A stretch of 64,000 bases of DNA from JAICSD01 sp963836665 (lineage in GTDB: Bacteria; Acidobacteriota; Vicinamibacteria; Vicinamibacterales; 2-12-FULL-66-21), in contig CAWIKL010000001.1 of NCBI GenBank assembly GCA_963836665.1, forward strand, positions 1,984,001 to 2,048,000, written 5' to 3'. Shown piece by piece: positions 34,918 to 43,841 of the stretch; the first letter of the stretch is position 1, and each line of letters opens with the position of its first letter. The notes under the pieces are model-generated. The model did no database searches. It saw only the letters and a program-made list of their open reading frames with translations, and was not told the DNA's origin. The translations under genes and the position numbers were made by a program.

Positions 34918-37000
34918 GGGGCCGGCCGATTCTCAGCAGCGCCACACCGTGGCGCGGCACGGTCGTGGTGTACTGCTTGGCGTGGCCGGCGGCACCCGGC
35001 GCGTCGGTCTGCGTCCATGGGAATCGCACAGGCGAGCCGTCAGCGGCGCCGATGTCGGCGAATTTCACGGTCATCGGCGTCTCGACCGGCGCGCGGTTGA
35101 AGAGACCGACGGCGTAGGTACCGTCGGCGAGCTGCCGCGCCCAGATCTGCGACCAGTTGTCGGCCGAGACACGCCCGGCCGCCCTGCCGAGTGCATCCTG
35201 GTCGATCGCCAGCACTTCTCGGTTGCCGAGCAGATCGATCGTCCAGTCGTCGAGGTGCGCCATATCGGCGCCGATGAGGAGGGGTGCCGCCTGAAGCGCC
35301 CACAGCGAGAGATGCGTGAGCTGCTCGCTGGGCGAGAGGTTGGTCGGACGCGGCGGATCGATACGGCCCCATCCGAGGCGCCCGACGACCAGCATGTCGG
35401 TGTCGTTCCAGTGCCCGGGCCCGGCGTACTTCTCGTGGCCAGTCTGCTGAAAACCGATCGCCGACATCGACTGCCACGTGTCGGTGATGTCGCCCGTGAC
35501 ACGCCACAGGTTGCCGCCAACCGTATCGCCCCATTCCCACACGCTGCCCATGCCGTACTGGCAGAGAGAGAAGACGATGTCGCGATCGAGCCGGTCGAGG
35601 ACGCCTCGCATCAGGATGTACGGTTTCTGCAGCAGGCCGAGCGGACTGTTGCTGTTGGCCGGCTCGGGATAGCGGCACCAGTCGTACTTGAGATAGTCGA
35701 TGCCCCACTTCGCCCACGTGCGCGCGTCCTGCTCTTCATGCTGGTAGCTAGCAGCGAGTCCCTGGCAGGTGGCGGTCCCCGGCCCGGAGTAGATACCGGC
35801 CTTGAGGCCCTTGGCGTGGATGTCGTCGACGAGGCCTTTCATGTCGGGGAATTTCTCGTTGGTCAGGATCTCGCCATTGGCGTCGCGGCCGGCGGTGGCG
35901 TCGTTCGCCCCGTTCGCCCCCTTGTGCCAACCGGCCTCCCACGCATCGTCGATGTTGATGTAGGTGTAGCCCTGACCGGCGAGGCCGCTGCGGACCATGC
36001 CATCCGCAGCCGCACGCACGTGATCGGCGGTCACGTTGCCGCCCCACACGTTCCACGAGTTCCAGCCGAGCGGTGGCGTCAGGGCCAGTGCGTCCTTACC
36101 GCCGACAATCGTCATGACGGCGCTGCTCGTCTGCCCTTTGGTGTTCCGCACCGTGACACCGACGTCGGTCCGCCCGTCCTTCTTCAGCGATCCTGTGATG
36201 ATGCCGCTGCGCGGGTCGAGCGCAAGGCCTTCGGGAAGATTGCGCGCACTGAAGGTGAGCTCCCCGGTGCCGGACGCCGGAATACGGAACAGAAACGGGC
36301 GTCCCGGCGTGGCGCCGGTGATTCGCGGGTAGTTGATCATCGGCGCTGCGATCCGGCTCGAAGCGATGGCCGGCGGGGCTTCGCTGACAGCGGGCGCGAC
36401 GCGGACCTGCGACTGCTGCCCGGGCTTGGCGACGATCGCGGCGCCGGACCACTCGGCCGTGTCGCCGGCAGTCCCGTCGTTCGCGTCGACGACGGCGAGG
36501 ATGAGCGTCCGCGCGCCGGCCAGGTCGATCGACACCGGCCTCGGCGTATCGCCGCGGTGCATCACGTCGGACTCGAAGACCTTCCGCCCGTCGAGCCAGG
36601 CGCCGAACACAACGCTGCCGGCCGGCGGAGGAGGCGTCGCTGTGCCGCCAGGTGAGGCTCCTCCGGCCTGAGGCTGGCCATCGTCGATGCCCACCATCGC
36701 GACGAACCTCAGGGCGCCGCCGGCGAGATCGATTGCCAGATCGCCGTCAGAGAGCAGTGGCACGCCGTGCGCGTAGGTCACACCGCCGAGCCTGAACACG
36801 AGCGGTGCCGCCGCTGTCTGTCCCCGCTGCGGACGAGGACGCCTGATCGGCGCGTTGGACAGGTCGAGGCTGTCGACCCACACGGCGTTCTGTGGCGGAT
36901 CGGCTCCCTGGAGGCCGGCGGCGTCCTGGTGCCCTGCGAGTGGCGCCGCCAGCGCGCTGACGGCGGCAACAACCAACAGCAATCGGGGGATCTGGCCCAT
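34910..37000 (-). CDS. Secreted GH27 alpha-galactosidase with NPCBM-like N-terminal domain
   Basis: A 696-residue enzyme. Signal peptide at residues 1-24. Residues 30-180 resemble an NPCBM carbohydrate-binding module (VWVDSLDLSNAPI, GGVTYAHGVPLLSDGDLAID, GAWLDGRKVFESDVM). An Ig-like putative-Ig domain follows (about 215-300, RNLPEGLALDPRSGIITGSL). The GH27 barrel starts at TPPLGWNSWNVWGGNVTADH. The nucleophile is Asp440 in YLKYDWCRYP, the acid/base Asp535 in GHWNDTDMLVVG. It hydrolyses terminal alpha-galactosides; related enzymes act on alpha-N-acetylgalactosamine or beta-arabinopyranose. ATG at 37000 is preferred over 37009 because of the leaderless -10 box. Confidence 0.9.
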   Translation of the reverse strand: MGQIPRLLLVVAAVSALAAPLAGHQDAAGLQGADPPQNAVWVDSLDLSNAPIRRPRPQRGQTAAAPLVFRLGGVTYAHGVPLLSDGDLAIDLAGGALRFVAMVGIDDGQPQAGGASPGGTATPPPPAGSVVFGAWLDGRKVFESDVMHRGDTPRPVSIDLAGARTLILAVVDANDGTAGDTAEWSGAAIVAKPGQQSQVRVAPAVSEAPPAIASSRIAAPMINYPRITGATPGRPFLFRIPASGTGELTFSARNLPEGLALDPRSGIITGSLKKDGRTDVGVTVRNTKGQTSSAVMTIVGGKDALALTPPLGWNSWNVWGGNVTADHVRAAADGMVRSGLAGQGYTYINIDDAWEAGWHKGANGANDATAGRDANGEILTNEKFPDMKGLVDDIHAKGLKAGIYSGPGTATCQGLAASYQHEEQDARTWAKWGIDYLKYDWCRYPEPANSNSPLGLLQKPYILMRGVLDRLDRDIVFSLCQYGMGSVWEWGDTVGGNLWRVTGDITDTWQSMSAIGFQQTGHEKYAGPGHWNDTDMLVVGRLGWGRIDPPRPTNLSPSEQLTHLSLWALQAAPLLIGADMAHLDDWTIDLLGNREVLAIDQDALGRAAGRVSADNWSQIWARQLADGTYAVGLFNRAPVETPMTVKFADIGAADGSPVRFPWTQTDAPGAAGHAKQYTTTVPRHGVALLRIGRPLT

Positions 37001-37007
37001 GCCGCGC

Positions 37008-37013
37008 ATTCTA
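37008..37013 (-). promoter_or_regulatory. -10 box for the GH27 gene
   Basis: TAGAAT on the minus strand ends 7 bases before ATG 37000. The alternative ATG at 37009 overlaps the hexamer. Confidence 0.45.
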
Positions 37014-37060
37014 CTTCCCCGCGCGGTCCGCGATGATGGGAGCGATTCAGATCATCGGAA

Positions 37061-38707
37061 TCAGCGGCACCCTGGCATGCGGAAGGCCCCGATGCGCGTC
37101 GAGTAGGTCGCGGCGTCCTTCTTGAGATAGTCGCCCACGTACCACACGGTGCAGTCGTCAGACGGATCCATGGCCGTCGTCGTGTAGTCTTCCCACCGTT
37201 CGGCGGGACGCGGGGCGGTCGACTGCGCAGCCTGCCCTTCGGCGAGGACGGTCTCTTTCATTGTCAACAGGCCTGGCGGATCGCCTTTCTCGCGGCCGGC
37301 GAAGCGCTGGCCCGCAAAGTTCGGCGTCCCGCCGAACGAGTAGCCGATGCCGATGTTGCCGAATCGATCGATGGCCGGGCTCGCCATCCAGCGGTAGAAG
37401 CCCCCGGGGGCGTAGGTGCCCTGTTGCGCGAGCGACAGTTGGCGCGCCTTGTCGATGGCGAGCTCGTACCAGCGCACGCCCCCGCCGCCGGCGGCGGTAT
37501 CGACCGAGTGGACCGCGACGATCGCCTCGCGATTGCCGATCCGCCGGTAGACGACGCGCGACATGATCTTGTCGCCCTGCGCGTCGAGATGATGGTCCGT
37601 CCCAGGCTGCGGCACGCAGTTGGTCAACTGGCCGTTACACAAATAGTGGTAGGGCGCGACCTTGATCTTCTCGGGGCCGGTCAGCTTCGTGTTCGCCGGC
37701 GTCTTCCAGTCGACGTGAAACTGCCAGGTATCGATGGTGTCGGCGTCGAAGAGGTTGTCGAGCTGCGTGCCACCGGCCGCCATCATCACGTTGGGCGCGT
37801 CGCCCGGCGGCGCCGTCGTCCCATCGATGTCGGCGTTGTTCAGGAAGTTGACGTTCAGCACAACCTGGCACTGCTCGCTCGCTGGCTCCCCTTTGAGCAT
37901 GCGAGCGCGATCGACGACGCAGGCGTGTTTTTGCGTAGCGACCGTCTCCGAGATGCGGTTGTCGCTCGAGCTCGTCGGGACGTAGTAACCGTCGATCCAC
38001 ACGGCCGGCCGCGGATAGTCGGGAAAGAGTGGACGCTCGAACGCGTAGCGATAATACGGGCCCATCGGATCGGTGCCGGTGCTGATCGCGTAGCACATGC
38101 CATAGGTGCTCGGCGGCGGCGTGGGCGCGGGCTGACCCGCCGGTTGTCCACGCTGTCCGCGGCCCTGCGGCGGGGCGGGTGGTGGCGGCGCAGGAGGATT
38201 GGCGGGCAGGGATACCGCGGCTCCAGGCGACGATGCCTGGCCTGGCGCCGCGAGCTGTCCGGGGGGCGCCGGCGTGCCGAGTGGAGGGCGCTCGCCGACT
38301 TCGCTGAGTGGAATGCGCGAGAAAATCGGCATGGTGATCAGCCAGCGGTTCGCCAGCTGGTCGTAGCGGACGACGGCGTCACCGTTGTTGCGCGACGCGC
38401 ATGGGCCGCCCAGCCCGCCGAACACCGTGTTGGTGTTGACAGGACCGTAGGCGGCATGTCCGGTCTTGTCGAAGATTGCGAAACGCGAGTTGACCGTCTG
38501 CACGATGTGATTCGGTCCGACGGCGAGGCTGTTGTCGGAAGGGTTCCGCCCCTCGTACTGCCCCTGGGGTCCCTCGAAACCTACGCCCATACCGTCGAAG
38601 CTGGCGACGAGGCGCGCCGCCGGCTTGGTTCCGTCCGTCGTCTGCTCAATCGACGGCTGCAGCAGCGGCAACGAGAGCGCCGCCGCGACGAGCATCACTG
38701 TCCGCAT
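37061..38707 (-). CDS. Secreted protein of unknown function with Pro/Gly-rich insert
   Basis: A 548-residue exported protein (signal MRTVMLVAAALSLPLLQPS). It begins with NPSDNSLAVGPNHIVQTVNS and RFAIFDKTGHAAYGP, a pattern of bacterial surface proteins that carry a propeller-like fold, then GDAVVRYDQLANRWLITMPI, YRYAFERPLFPDYPRPAVW and a C-terminal MASPAIDRFGNIGIGYSFGG. A Pro/Gly/Ala-rich stretch at about residues 140-205 splits the conserved part in two. Six or more cysteines occur in the mature part, so disulfides are likely. No catalytic motif is visible. GAGAGGA before the ATG at 38707 supports the start. Confidence 0.7.
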   Translation of the reverse strand: MRTVMLVAAALSLPLLQPSIEQTTDGTKPAARLVASFDGMGVGFEGPQGQYEGRNPSDNSLAVGPNHIVQTVNSRFAIFDKTGHAAYGPVNTNTVFGGLGGPCASRNNGDAVVRYDQLANRWLITMPIFSRIPLSEVGERPPLGTPAPPGQLAAPGQASSPGAAVSLPANPPAPPPPAPPQGRGQRGQPAGQPAPTPPPSTYGMCYAISTGTDPMGPYYRYAFERPLFPDYPRPAVWIDGYYVPTSSSDNRISETVATQKHACVVDRARMLKGEPASEQCQVVLNVNFLNNADIDGTTAPPGDAPNVMMAAGGTQLDNLFDADTIDTWQFHVDWKTPANTKLTGPEKIKVAPYHYLCNGQLTNCVPQPGTDHHLDAQGDKIMSRVVYRRIGNREAIVAVHSVDTAAGGGGVRWYELAIDKARQLSLAQQGTYAPGGFYRWMASPAIDRFGNIGIGYSFGGTPNFAGQRFAGREKGDPPGLLTMKETVLAEGQAAQSTAPRPAERWEDYTTTAMDPSDDCTVWYVGDYLKKDAATYSTRIGAFRMPGCR

Positions 38708-38710
38708 CGC

Positions 38711-38942
38711 TTATCCTCTCGGCCCGTACCGGAATTCGTTGCGTTCGCGGAGGCCACCCGGCCGCAACAACCTCACCGCCAACCGAAGCGCCTGCCAGCG
38801 CGAGTAGATGTCCGCCTTCCGTCCCGAAGTGACGACCGGCACCGACAGGATCAGGAAGCGCCCATGCTTCTTGAGGGCGCGGCTCATGTCGATTTCCTTC
38901 GTTGTGTGCGGGAATGACAATGGAGACGACCGGCTCCGTCAC
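38711..38942 (-). pseudogene. Remnant of a GT2 family glycosyltransferase (internal deletion)
   Basis: GTG at 38942 opens with TEPVVSIVIPAHNE, the nucleotide-sugar binding start of GT2 glycosyltransferases. After about 15 residues the frame changes. The next frame reads EIDMSRALKKHGRFLILSVP and VVTSGRKADIYSRW, then QALRLAVRLLRPG, which matches the extreme C-terminus of the same family. The roughly 200 residues between, with the DxD and catalytic regions, are absent. So this is a gene eroded by one internal deletion, with both ends and the promoter kept. The 58-residue ORF from ATG 38887 might still be translated. Confidence 0.7.
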
Positions 38943-38950
38943 GTCCCGCC

Positions 38951-38956
38951 ATTGTA
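38951..38956 (-). promoter_or_regulatory. -10 box kept in front of the glycosyltransferase remnant
   Basis: TACAAT on the minus strand ends 8 bases before GTG 38942, the same leaderless layout as intact genes nearby. Confidence 0.4.
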
Positions 38957-38969
38957 GGCCGGACCGGGA

Positions 38970-41255
38970 TTACATGGCGGACAGCGTACTGGCGAGAGCG
39001 TCGGTGAGCTGCGCCGCGTCCTCGTCGGCGAACGGCATCGGCGGCCGGATTTTCAGGACGTTGTGGAACGGACCATCGGTGCCGAGCAGGATGCCGCGAT
39101 CGCGCATCTGGTCCGCCACGGCGGACGCCTCCGTGGCCGCCGGCTCCTGCGTCGCGCGGTCCTTGACCAGTTCGACGCCGAGGAACAGGCCGCTGCCCCG
39201 GATGTCGCCGACGAGCGGATGGCCGCCGACGGCATCGTGCAGCCGCCGCAGCAATGATGCGCCGACGGCGTGTGCATGCTCCTGCAGCCGCTCCTCCTGC
39301 ACGACGTCGAGTACCGCCAGGCCGACGGCGCACGACACGGTACTGCCGCCAAAGGTGCTGAAGAACTCCATCCCATTGTCGAAGGACGCGGCTATCTCCG
39401 CCGTCGTAACTACAGCCGCGAGCGGAAAGCCATTGCCGATCGGCTTCCCCAGCACGACGATGTCGGGGACGACGTGCTGTGCCTCGAAAGCGTAGAAGTG
39501 CGTGCCCATGCGCCCATAGGCGGTCTGCACTTCGTCGGCGATGCAGACGCCGCCCGCCGCACGGACGATCGCATAGACGGAAGCGAGATAGCGATCCGGC
39601 AGGACGATCTGCCCGCCGACGCTTGGCGCGCTCTCGGCAATGAAGGCGCCCGGATTAGGTACATCGCGCGCGAACTCCGCGTATTTCTCGCCGGCACGCG
39701 GATCGTCGCGGCGGTACTTACCGCGATACGTGTCGGGCAGCGGCAGCACGTGCACCCACGGCGCCGCCCCCTCGCCGCCCGGTCCGTTGAACTTGTAGGG
39801 ACTGATGTCGATGAGCGTCGTCGTGTTGCCGTGATAGGCGGCGTCAAGGACCACGACGTTGCGGCGGCGCGTGTGGGCGCGCGCCAGGCGCAGGGCCAGC
39901 TCGTTGGCTTCGCTGCCGGAATTGACGAAGTAGCAGACCGCGAGCGGCGCCGGCAGAGTCGCGACCAGGCGCTCCGCGAACGCCGCGAGCTTGTCGTGCA
40001 GGTAGCGCGTGTTGGTGTTGAGCACGAGCATCTGCTCGGTCGCCGCGGCGACCACGCGTGGATGGCTGTGCCCGACGTGCGGCACATTGTTATAAGCATC
40101 CAGGTAGCGTCGTCCGGCCTGATCGTAGAGATACTGCATCCAGCCGCGGACGATCTTCACAGGCTGGCGGTAGGCGACCGACACGTTGTGACCGATGACG
40201 CGACGGCGCGCGGCGAGGGTGTCCTCGGGAGTCCGGCCACGCGCACGGCGGAACGCCTCTTCGGCTTCGTCGAATCCGATCGCCAGCAGCCGCGGCAGCG
40301 TGCGCGCGATCGGCGCCTGGCTCACCGACAGGTACGGGTCGGCTGGCCGCTGCGCCTGCTGGCGCGCGGCGATGCAGACGCTGGTGCACAGGCGCAGCAA
40401 TACCAGTCCGTAGAGCGCCGCGATCTCGCCGTCTTCGAGCGTGCGCAGGCGGGCGTAGCCGCGGACAACGGCGGCGGCTACGTCGAGCGGGTCGGGCGTG
40501 TCGAGCACGGCGTAGGCGATGGCGATCGCCAGATCGGCGATGGCGTAGGAGTGAACGAGATCGCCAAAGTCCAGGAAGCCGGCGATGCTGCCGGCACGCA
40601 CCAGCACGTTGTAGTCGTTGGGATCGTTGTGGACAACCGCGCGCCGCAGCCACGACAGTCGTTCGCCGTCGCGCGCGCGGACGCGCCAGGCGAGATCGGT
40701 CACGCTCGCGCGCAGCGCGGGATCGGCGATCAGCCCCGAGGCCTCGGTGATCACCTCAAAGGCGCGTGACAAATCCCAGTAGAACTCACGGTGCACCGCC
40801 GGATCGTCGAAACCGTCGAGCGCGGCGTCGAGCTCCGCGAGTCGGGCGCCGAGATCCGTCAGCAGTTCGGGCGACGCCGGCCCGGCCTCGGCGAGCGGCT
40901 CGCCCGGCAGCCACGTCAGCAACCGGACGAAGTGCACCGCACCACCCGCGGGCACGTCCACAAGGAGGCGGCCGTCGACCGATGGTACCGGCGCCGGGCA
41001 CAGGGTGGTCCGCCGCGCCACGTGCGCCAGCGCGGCGTTCTGCGCCTCGAGCAGCGGTCGATCGTCGGCGGCGTTGGCGATCTTGAGTACGAACAGGTCG
41101 CCGGACGCGGTCTGCAGGCGGAAATTCTGGTCGCGCTCGCTGGGGAGCGCCGTGGCGTCGGCGGCGAGCCCGTAGAGCCGCAGCGCGAGGGCAACGGCGT
41201 CCGCCGCGCTGAACGACGGCGCGGTGGACAGGATGTCTCGGGTCGGTGTCGTCAC
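38970..41255 (-). CDS. Fusion of aminoglycoside-phosphotransferase-like kinase and class III aminotransferase-fold lyase
   Basis: A 761-residue two-enzyme protein. The N-terminal half (about residues 10-330) is an APH/choline-kinase-fold kinase with the catalytic loop VVHNDPNDYNVLV (Asp211) and metal-binding FLDFGDLVHSY. The C-terminal half (about 360-761) is a PLP enzyme of the class III aminotransferase fold: RRYLDAYNNVPHVGHSHPRV, NSGSEANELALRLARAHT, DEVQTAYGRMG and PLP-lysine Lys604 in GKPIGNGFP. In animals, hydroxylysine kinase and 5-phosphohydroxylysine phospho-lyase, and the ethanolamine-phosphate phospho-lyase, are of these two families. I infer a kinase that phosphorylates an amino alcohol and a lyase that removes phosphate and ammonia. 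GTG at 41255 overlaps the permease stop by one base. Confidence 0.8.
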   Translation of the reverse strand: MTTPTRDILSTAPSFSAADAVALALRLYGLAADATALPSERDQNFRLQTASGDLFVLKIANAADDRPLLEAQNAALAHVARRTTLCPAPVPSVDGRLLVDVPAGGAVHFVRLLTWLPGEPLAEAGPASPELLTDLGARLAELDAALDGFDDPAVHREFYWDLSRAFEVITEASGLIADPALRASVTDLAWRVRARDGERLSWLRRAVVHNDPNDYNVLVRAGSIAGFLDFGDLVHSYAIADLAIAIAYAVLDTPDPLDVAAAVVRGYARLRTLEDGEIAALYGLVLLRLCTSVCIAARQQAQRPADPYLSVSQAPIARTLPRLLAIGFDEAEEAFRRARGRTPEDTLAARRRVIGHNVSVAYRQPVKIVRGWMQYLYDQAGRRYLDAYNNVPHVGHSHPRVVAAATEQMLVLNTNTRYLHDKLAAFAERLVATLPAPLAVCYFVNSGSEANELALRLARAHTRRRNVVVLDAAYHGNTTTLIDISPYKFNGPGGEGAAPWVHVLPLPDTYRGKYRRDDPRAGEKYAEFARDVPNPGAFIAESAPSVGGQIVLPDRYLASVYAIVRAAGGVCIADEVQTAYGRMGTHFYAFEAQHVVPDIVVLGKPIGNGFPLAAVVTTAEIAASFDNGMEFFSTFGGSTVSCAVGLAVLDVVQEERLQEHAHAVGASLLRRLHDAVGGHPLVGDIRGSGLFLGVELVKDRATQEPAATEASAVADQMRDRGILLGTDGPFHNVLKIRPPMPFADEDAAQLTDALASTLSAM

Positions 41256-42058
41256 TACAAGTCTCGCCGCTGGAACTGGACGTAGGCCGTGGCCGTGAAC
41301 ACGACCGCCGACGAAAGCAAGACTAGCAGGTTGCGCAATCCCGCGTCTTCGCCGGCGACGATCGCCAGCGCCGGGTAGTAATGAAACGGGGAGATCCACG
41401 CCACATGCCGCATCGGCGCCCAGCCGATCGCCAGAAAATCGAGCAGGTAGGTGACGAGCATGAGGAGCGCACCCGTCGTGAACGCCGTCGTCCAGCGTCG
41501 CGACACGGAGGCGAGCCACAGGGCGATGCTGCCGAAGCAGAGGGCGATCGCGCCGAGATGTGCCAGCAGCAATAGCCGCACCGCGACGGATGGCAGCTGT
41601 GCGATCGGCGCGCCGAAGAGCCGTGCGCCGATGGACGTGCCGGCGAACATCAGGCTCAGCCCGGCCGCCACGGCGAGCACCACCAGCAGCAGCGATCGCG
41701 TCAGCAGCCGGTGGCGTGGCAGCGAGCGCGCCAGCTCGAGATCGACGAGTCCTGATTCGATCTCGTGCGCCGGCTCGGTCGCGATATAGATCGCGACCAT
41801 CGCCAGCAGCGCGCAGATCACCGGATGGAAGTAGCCAAAAGCGACGATGCCGCGAAAGCTCGCCAGCAGCATGACGCGGTTGCCGAGGCCCTGCTTCAGG
41901 AAGATCGGCATCAGATCGGCGAGCCCGCCGAACGACTGGGTCTGCTGGATTTCGGCGGCCTGGCCGACGATGATCAGCTGGAAGCCGCAGAGCACGACCA
42001 GCGAGCCGCCGAGGACGTAGCGGGCCTGCGCGATAGAGCGCCGCAGCAGCGCCGTCAT
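41255..42058 (-). CDS. ABC transporter permease
   Basis: A 267-residue membrane protein with about six hydrophobic segments (YVLGGSLVVLCGFQLIIVGQ, VICALLAMVAIYIATEP, LLLVVLAVAAGLSLMFAGTS, LLMLVTYLLDFLAIGW, LLVLLSSAVVFTATAYVQF). It matches the ABC-2-type permeases that pair with a single ATPase of the Ccm/Nod/drug-export kind. EIESGLVDLELARSLPRHRL is the usual cytoplasmic coupling helix. Its ATG overlaps the ATPase stop by 4 bases, and its own stop overlaps the kinase/lyase fusion start. Substrate unknown. Confidence 0.82.
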   Translation of the reverse strand: MTALLRRSIAQARYVLGGSLVVLCGFQLIIVGQAAEIQQTQSFGGLADLMPIFLKQGLGNRVMLLASFRGIVAFGYFHPVICALLAMVAIYIATEPAHEIESGLVDLELARSLPRHRLLTRSLLLVVLAVAAGLSLMFAGTSIGARLFGAPIAQLPSVAVRLLLLAHLGAIALCFGSIALWLASVSRRWTTAFTTGALLMLVTYLLDFLAIGWAPMRHVAWISPFHYYPALAIVAGEDAGLRNLLVLLSSAVVFTATAYVQFQRRDL

Positions 42059-42915
42059 TGCGCCTTGCCGCCGTAGAAGCGTGTCACGTAGTCCTCGAGA
42101 CGGAACGGCTCGACGCTGACGTCCTGGATCGGCCGCCCTTGCAGCGTGGCGAGCAGCGGGCCGAGCGGCCCCTGCACCTCGGCGACGAGCGGCGTCCCTC
42201 CGTCCGCGAACGTCACGGTGACGCGCCGCATCGCGCCGCGCTTGATTTCGTCGATCGTACCGCTGGCGACCAGTCGGCCGCCGCGAACCAGGCCGATGCG
42301 ATCGCACATCGACTCGACTTCGGTCAGCACGTGCGACGAGAGGAACACCGTGGTCTCGCCGCCGCGTTTCAACTCGGCAACCGTCTCGCGGAACGCCTGC
42401 ACCATCAGCGGATCGAGACCGGCGGTCGGCTCGTCGAGAATGGCCAGCGGCGGCCGCATCATCAGCGCCTGGACGATGCCGATCTTCTGCTTCATGCCGT
42501 GCGACTGCTCGCGCAGGCGGCGGCGCTGGTCGAGCTCGCTCACGTCGAAGCGCTGCAACAGGTGCGCGAGGTAGTCGGGCGCGACGCGCCGGCTATCGAG
42601 CCGCGACAGGTAGGCCAGGTACTCGAGCGCGGTCAGGTCGGGATAGATCGGGAGGTCGCCGGGGAGATAGCCGATCAGCCGGCGGGCCGCGAGGCTACTG
42701 GCGTGACAATCGACGCCGAGGACGCGCGCGCGCCCGCGCGTCGGCCGCAGCAGGTCCATCAGCAGCCGGATGGTCGTCGTCTTGCCCGCGCCGTTCGCGC
42801 CGAGGAAGCCGTACACTTCTCCGCGCTGCACCTCGAACGACAGATCCTCGACGGCGACGACCCGGCCGTAGTGCTTGGTCAGCCCGTCGACGGCTATCGC
42901 GTGCGCCTCGGTCAT
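42055..42915 (-). CDS. ABC transporter ATP-binding protein
   Basis: A 286-residue ATPase. Walker A is GANGAGKTTTIRLLMDLLRP, the signature region is LREQSHGMKQKIGIVQALMM (SHGMKQK replaces LSGGQ, typical for this export subfamily), and Walker B is PPLAILDEPTAGLDP. The His switch is in VFLSSHVLTEVE. A C-terminal domain (about 215-286) is of the DUF4162 type (RRVTVTFADGGTPLVAEVQG). It drives the permease encoded next. The ATG at 42915 has TAGCCT 7 bases upstream, a possible leaderless promoter. Confidence 0.92.
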   Translation of the reverse strand: MTEAHAIAVDGLTKHYGRVVAVEDLSFEVQRGEVYGFLGANGAGKTTTIRLLMDLLRPTRGRARVLGVDCHASSLAARRLIGYLPGDLPIYPDLTALEYLAYLSRLDSRRVAPDYLAHLLQRFDVSELDQRRRLREQSHGMKQKIGIVQALMMRPPLAILDEPTAGLDPLMVQAFRETVAELKRGGETTVFLSSHVLTEVESMCDRIGLVRGGRLVASGTIDEIKRGAMRRVTVTFADGGTPLVAEVQGPLGPLLATLQGRPIQDVSVEPFRLEDYVTRFYGGKAQ

Positions 42916-42976
42916 CGCCCAGAGGCTAACGCATGAGTGCCATCGCGCGCGAACGCAAACGACTGGGTCGAACGCC

Positions 42977-43825
42977 TCAGGGCACGGCGTGCCGGTGCAC
43001 GACGCCGCCGCGCACATCGGCGAGCGGGTGCTGGACGACGAACGCCGATTCGTCGAAGGTTTCGACGATGCGCCGCACACGGCCGATTTCGAGCCTGGTC
43101 ACCACGCAGTAGAGAATCTCGCGATCGTCGCCCGACATGCCGCCGCGGGCCTTGAAGATGGTGATGCCGCGCCCCATCTCCTCGAGAATCGCGGCGCGGA
43201 TCGGCTGCGGCGCCGACGACATGATGGTGATGGCGGTGAACTCCTCGATACCGTGCAGGATGAAGTCGAGCGTGCGCGCCGCCGCAACGTAGGTGAGGAT
43301 GGAATACAGCGCCTCCTCGGTGCCGAGGATCCGCATTGCCGCCAGGAACAGGACGACGTTGAAGGCGAGGATGGCGTCGCCGACCTTGACCACGGGGCTG
43401 CGCTTGCCGATGATCAGCGCCGCGATCTCGGTGCCGTCGAGCACGGCGCCGCCGCGCACCGCCAGGCCGATGCCGGCACCGATGAAGACGCCGCCAAAAA
43501 CCGCAGTCAGCAGCGAGTCGTGGGTCACGTCGGGAAAGTGGACCGTCGCCAGCACCAGCGCCAGCGCGGATATGGCGAGGACGCTGCGCAGGGCGAAGGC
43601 ACGCCCGAGGTGCCGGTAGCCGAGCGCCACGAACGGCAGGTTGACGAGCGGCAGCCAGAGCGAGAGCGGCAGCGGCGTCGCGTTGGCGAGGAGCATCGAG
43701 ATGCCGGTGACGCCCCCGTCGATGAAGTGGCTGGAGAAGAGAAACCCCTTCAGCCCCATGCCGGCCGAGAACACGCCGGCGGCGATGAAGAGGGTGTTGA
43801 TCGCTTCGCGTCGGATCGGAGTCAT
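42977..43825 (-). CDS. YitT family membrane protein
   Basis: A 282-residue protein with five or six N-terminal membrane segments (AINTLFIAAGVFSAGMGLKG, FIDGGVTGISMLLAN, SLWLPLVNLPFVALGY, VFGGVFIGAGIGLAVRGGAV, GDAILAFNVVLFLAAMRILG) and a C-terminal soluble DUF2179-type domain (about 195-275, FKARGGMSGDDREILYCVVT, RLEIGRVRRIVETFDESAFV). The pattern GVTGIS and GGxxDGTEI is typical of YitT. Its role is unclear, though transport is usually assumed. TACCAT lies 6 bases before the ATG; the CotH-like gene ends 16 bases upstream, so it may be co-transcribed. Confidence 0.88.
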   Translation of the reverse strand: MTPIRREAINTLFIAAGVFSAGMGLKGFLFSSHFIDGGVTGISMLLANATPLPLSLWLPLVNLPFVALGYRHLGRAFALRSVLAISALALVLATVHFPDVTHDSLLTAVFGGVFIGAGIGLAVRGGAVLDGTEIAALIIGKRSPVVKVGDAILAFNVVLFLAAMRILGTEEALYSILTYVAAARTLDFILHGIEEFTAITIMSSAPQPIRAAILEEMGRGITIFKARGGMSGDDREILYCVVTRLEIGRVRRIVETFDESAFVVQHPLADVRGGVVHRHAVP

Positions 43826-43841
43826 GCTCCGATGGTAACGG

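Noticed and set aside
38711..38887. The 58-residue frame from ATG 38887 as a functional small gene
   Set aside because: Its sequence matches a glycosyltransferase C-terminus, and the matching N-terminus lies just upstream in another frame, so a remnant is the better reading.
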